DNA from: Pycnopodia helianthoides
Lineage: Eukaryota; Echinodermata; Asteroidea; Forcipulatida; Asteriidae
DNA: 64,000 nt
NCBI GenBank assembly: GCA_032158295.1
Contig: CM063256.1
Span: 620,001 to 684,000, forward strand
Direction of reading: 5' to 3'
Of this stretch, positions 63,868 through 64,000 are shown one piece after another. Within the stretch, counting starts at the first letter, position 1. Each line of letters starts with the position of its first letter. A model generated the notes under the pieces. The model ran no database searches and was not told the DNA's origin. It saw nothing but the letters and a program-made list of their open reading frames with translations. The position numbers were made by a program, and so were the translations under genes.

Positions 63868-64000
63868 CTGAAAGTGAACAGAAAAAAAAAAAAAAATTTA
63901 TCAACATGGTCTTAATTTTAATTTTAATTTTTATCATGAAAACATGACTTTACTCTTCTGGATGCTAAATATTGCCATTTTGATGACAATCTCATCATAA

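Noticed and set aside
1..64000. A novel defence, CRISPR or prokaryotic-type system
   Set aside because: The window is one intron-rich animal gene with intronic repeats; there are no operons, compact adjacent genes or spacer arrays.

Overview
The window is a piece of animal nuclear DNA. It holds the central part of one very large gene on the minus strand, read from about 63.9 kb down to 0.6 kb. Sixty-two exons (plus one 12-nt candidate microexon) with consensus splice sites add up to about 13.5 kb of coding sequence, roughly 4500 residues. The product is a spectraplakin (MACF1 / dystonin / short stop / VAB-10 type cytoskeletal cross-linker). Both gene ends lie outside: the first calponin-homology domain is beyond 64 kb, and the rest of the rod and any C-terminal EF-hand/GAS2 module are beyond position 1. 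No second protein gene, rRNA, functional tRNA or CRISPR array was found.

Layout in transcription order. 63.9-62.9 kb: CH2 half of the actin-binding domain and a Ser/Thr-rich linker. 62.0-49.4 kb: plakin domain with its spectrin-type helices and the embedded SH3 fold. 48.7-47.2 kb: one 1472-nt exon inserting about 460 residues of low-complexity and Arg/Glu/Gln-rich sequence into the plakin domain. 46.8-43.4 kb: the rest of the plakin helices. 39.3-38.7 kb: a 636-nt exon with an Asn-Pro repeat tract. 36.29 kb: the candidate microexon. 34.0-0.6 kb: spectrin-repeat rod.

The rod is a higher-order tandem repeat. A block of about eight spectrin repeats (837-861 residues), with the same ordered set of exon lengths and phases (about 234, 147, 747, 115, 215, 318, 167, 160, about 200-230, about 230-245 nt), occurs three times in full (33.2-23.5, 23.1-12.7 and 11.9-1.8 kb), and a fourth copy begins at 0.87 kb. 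Some introns differ between copies. Three exons (3630-3790, 22910-23109, 45860-46033) carry apparent single-base frameshifts against their own splice phases; sequence errors are the likeliest cause.

The introns are packed with dispersed repeats: several families of short inverted-repeat (MITE-like) elements, two families of tRNA-derived SINEs, 3' tails of non-LTR retroposons, and many minisatellites. A family with ends reading roughly 'aatttcatagagctgcttaa' resembles repeats I associate with echinoderm, probably sea star, genomes. Together with the long spectrin rod and compact introns this suggests an echinoderm; that is recollection and inference, not a search result.
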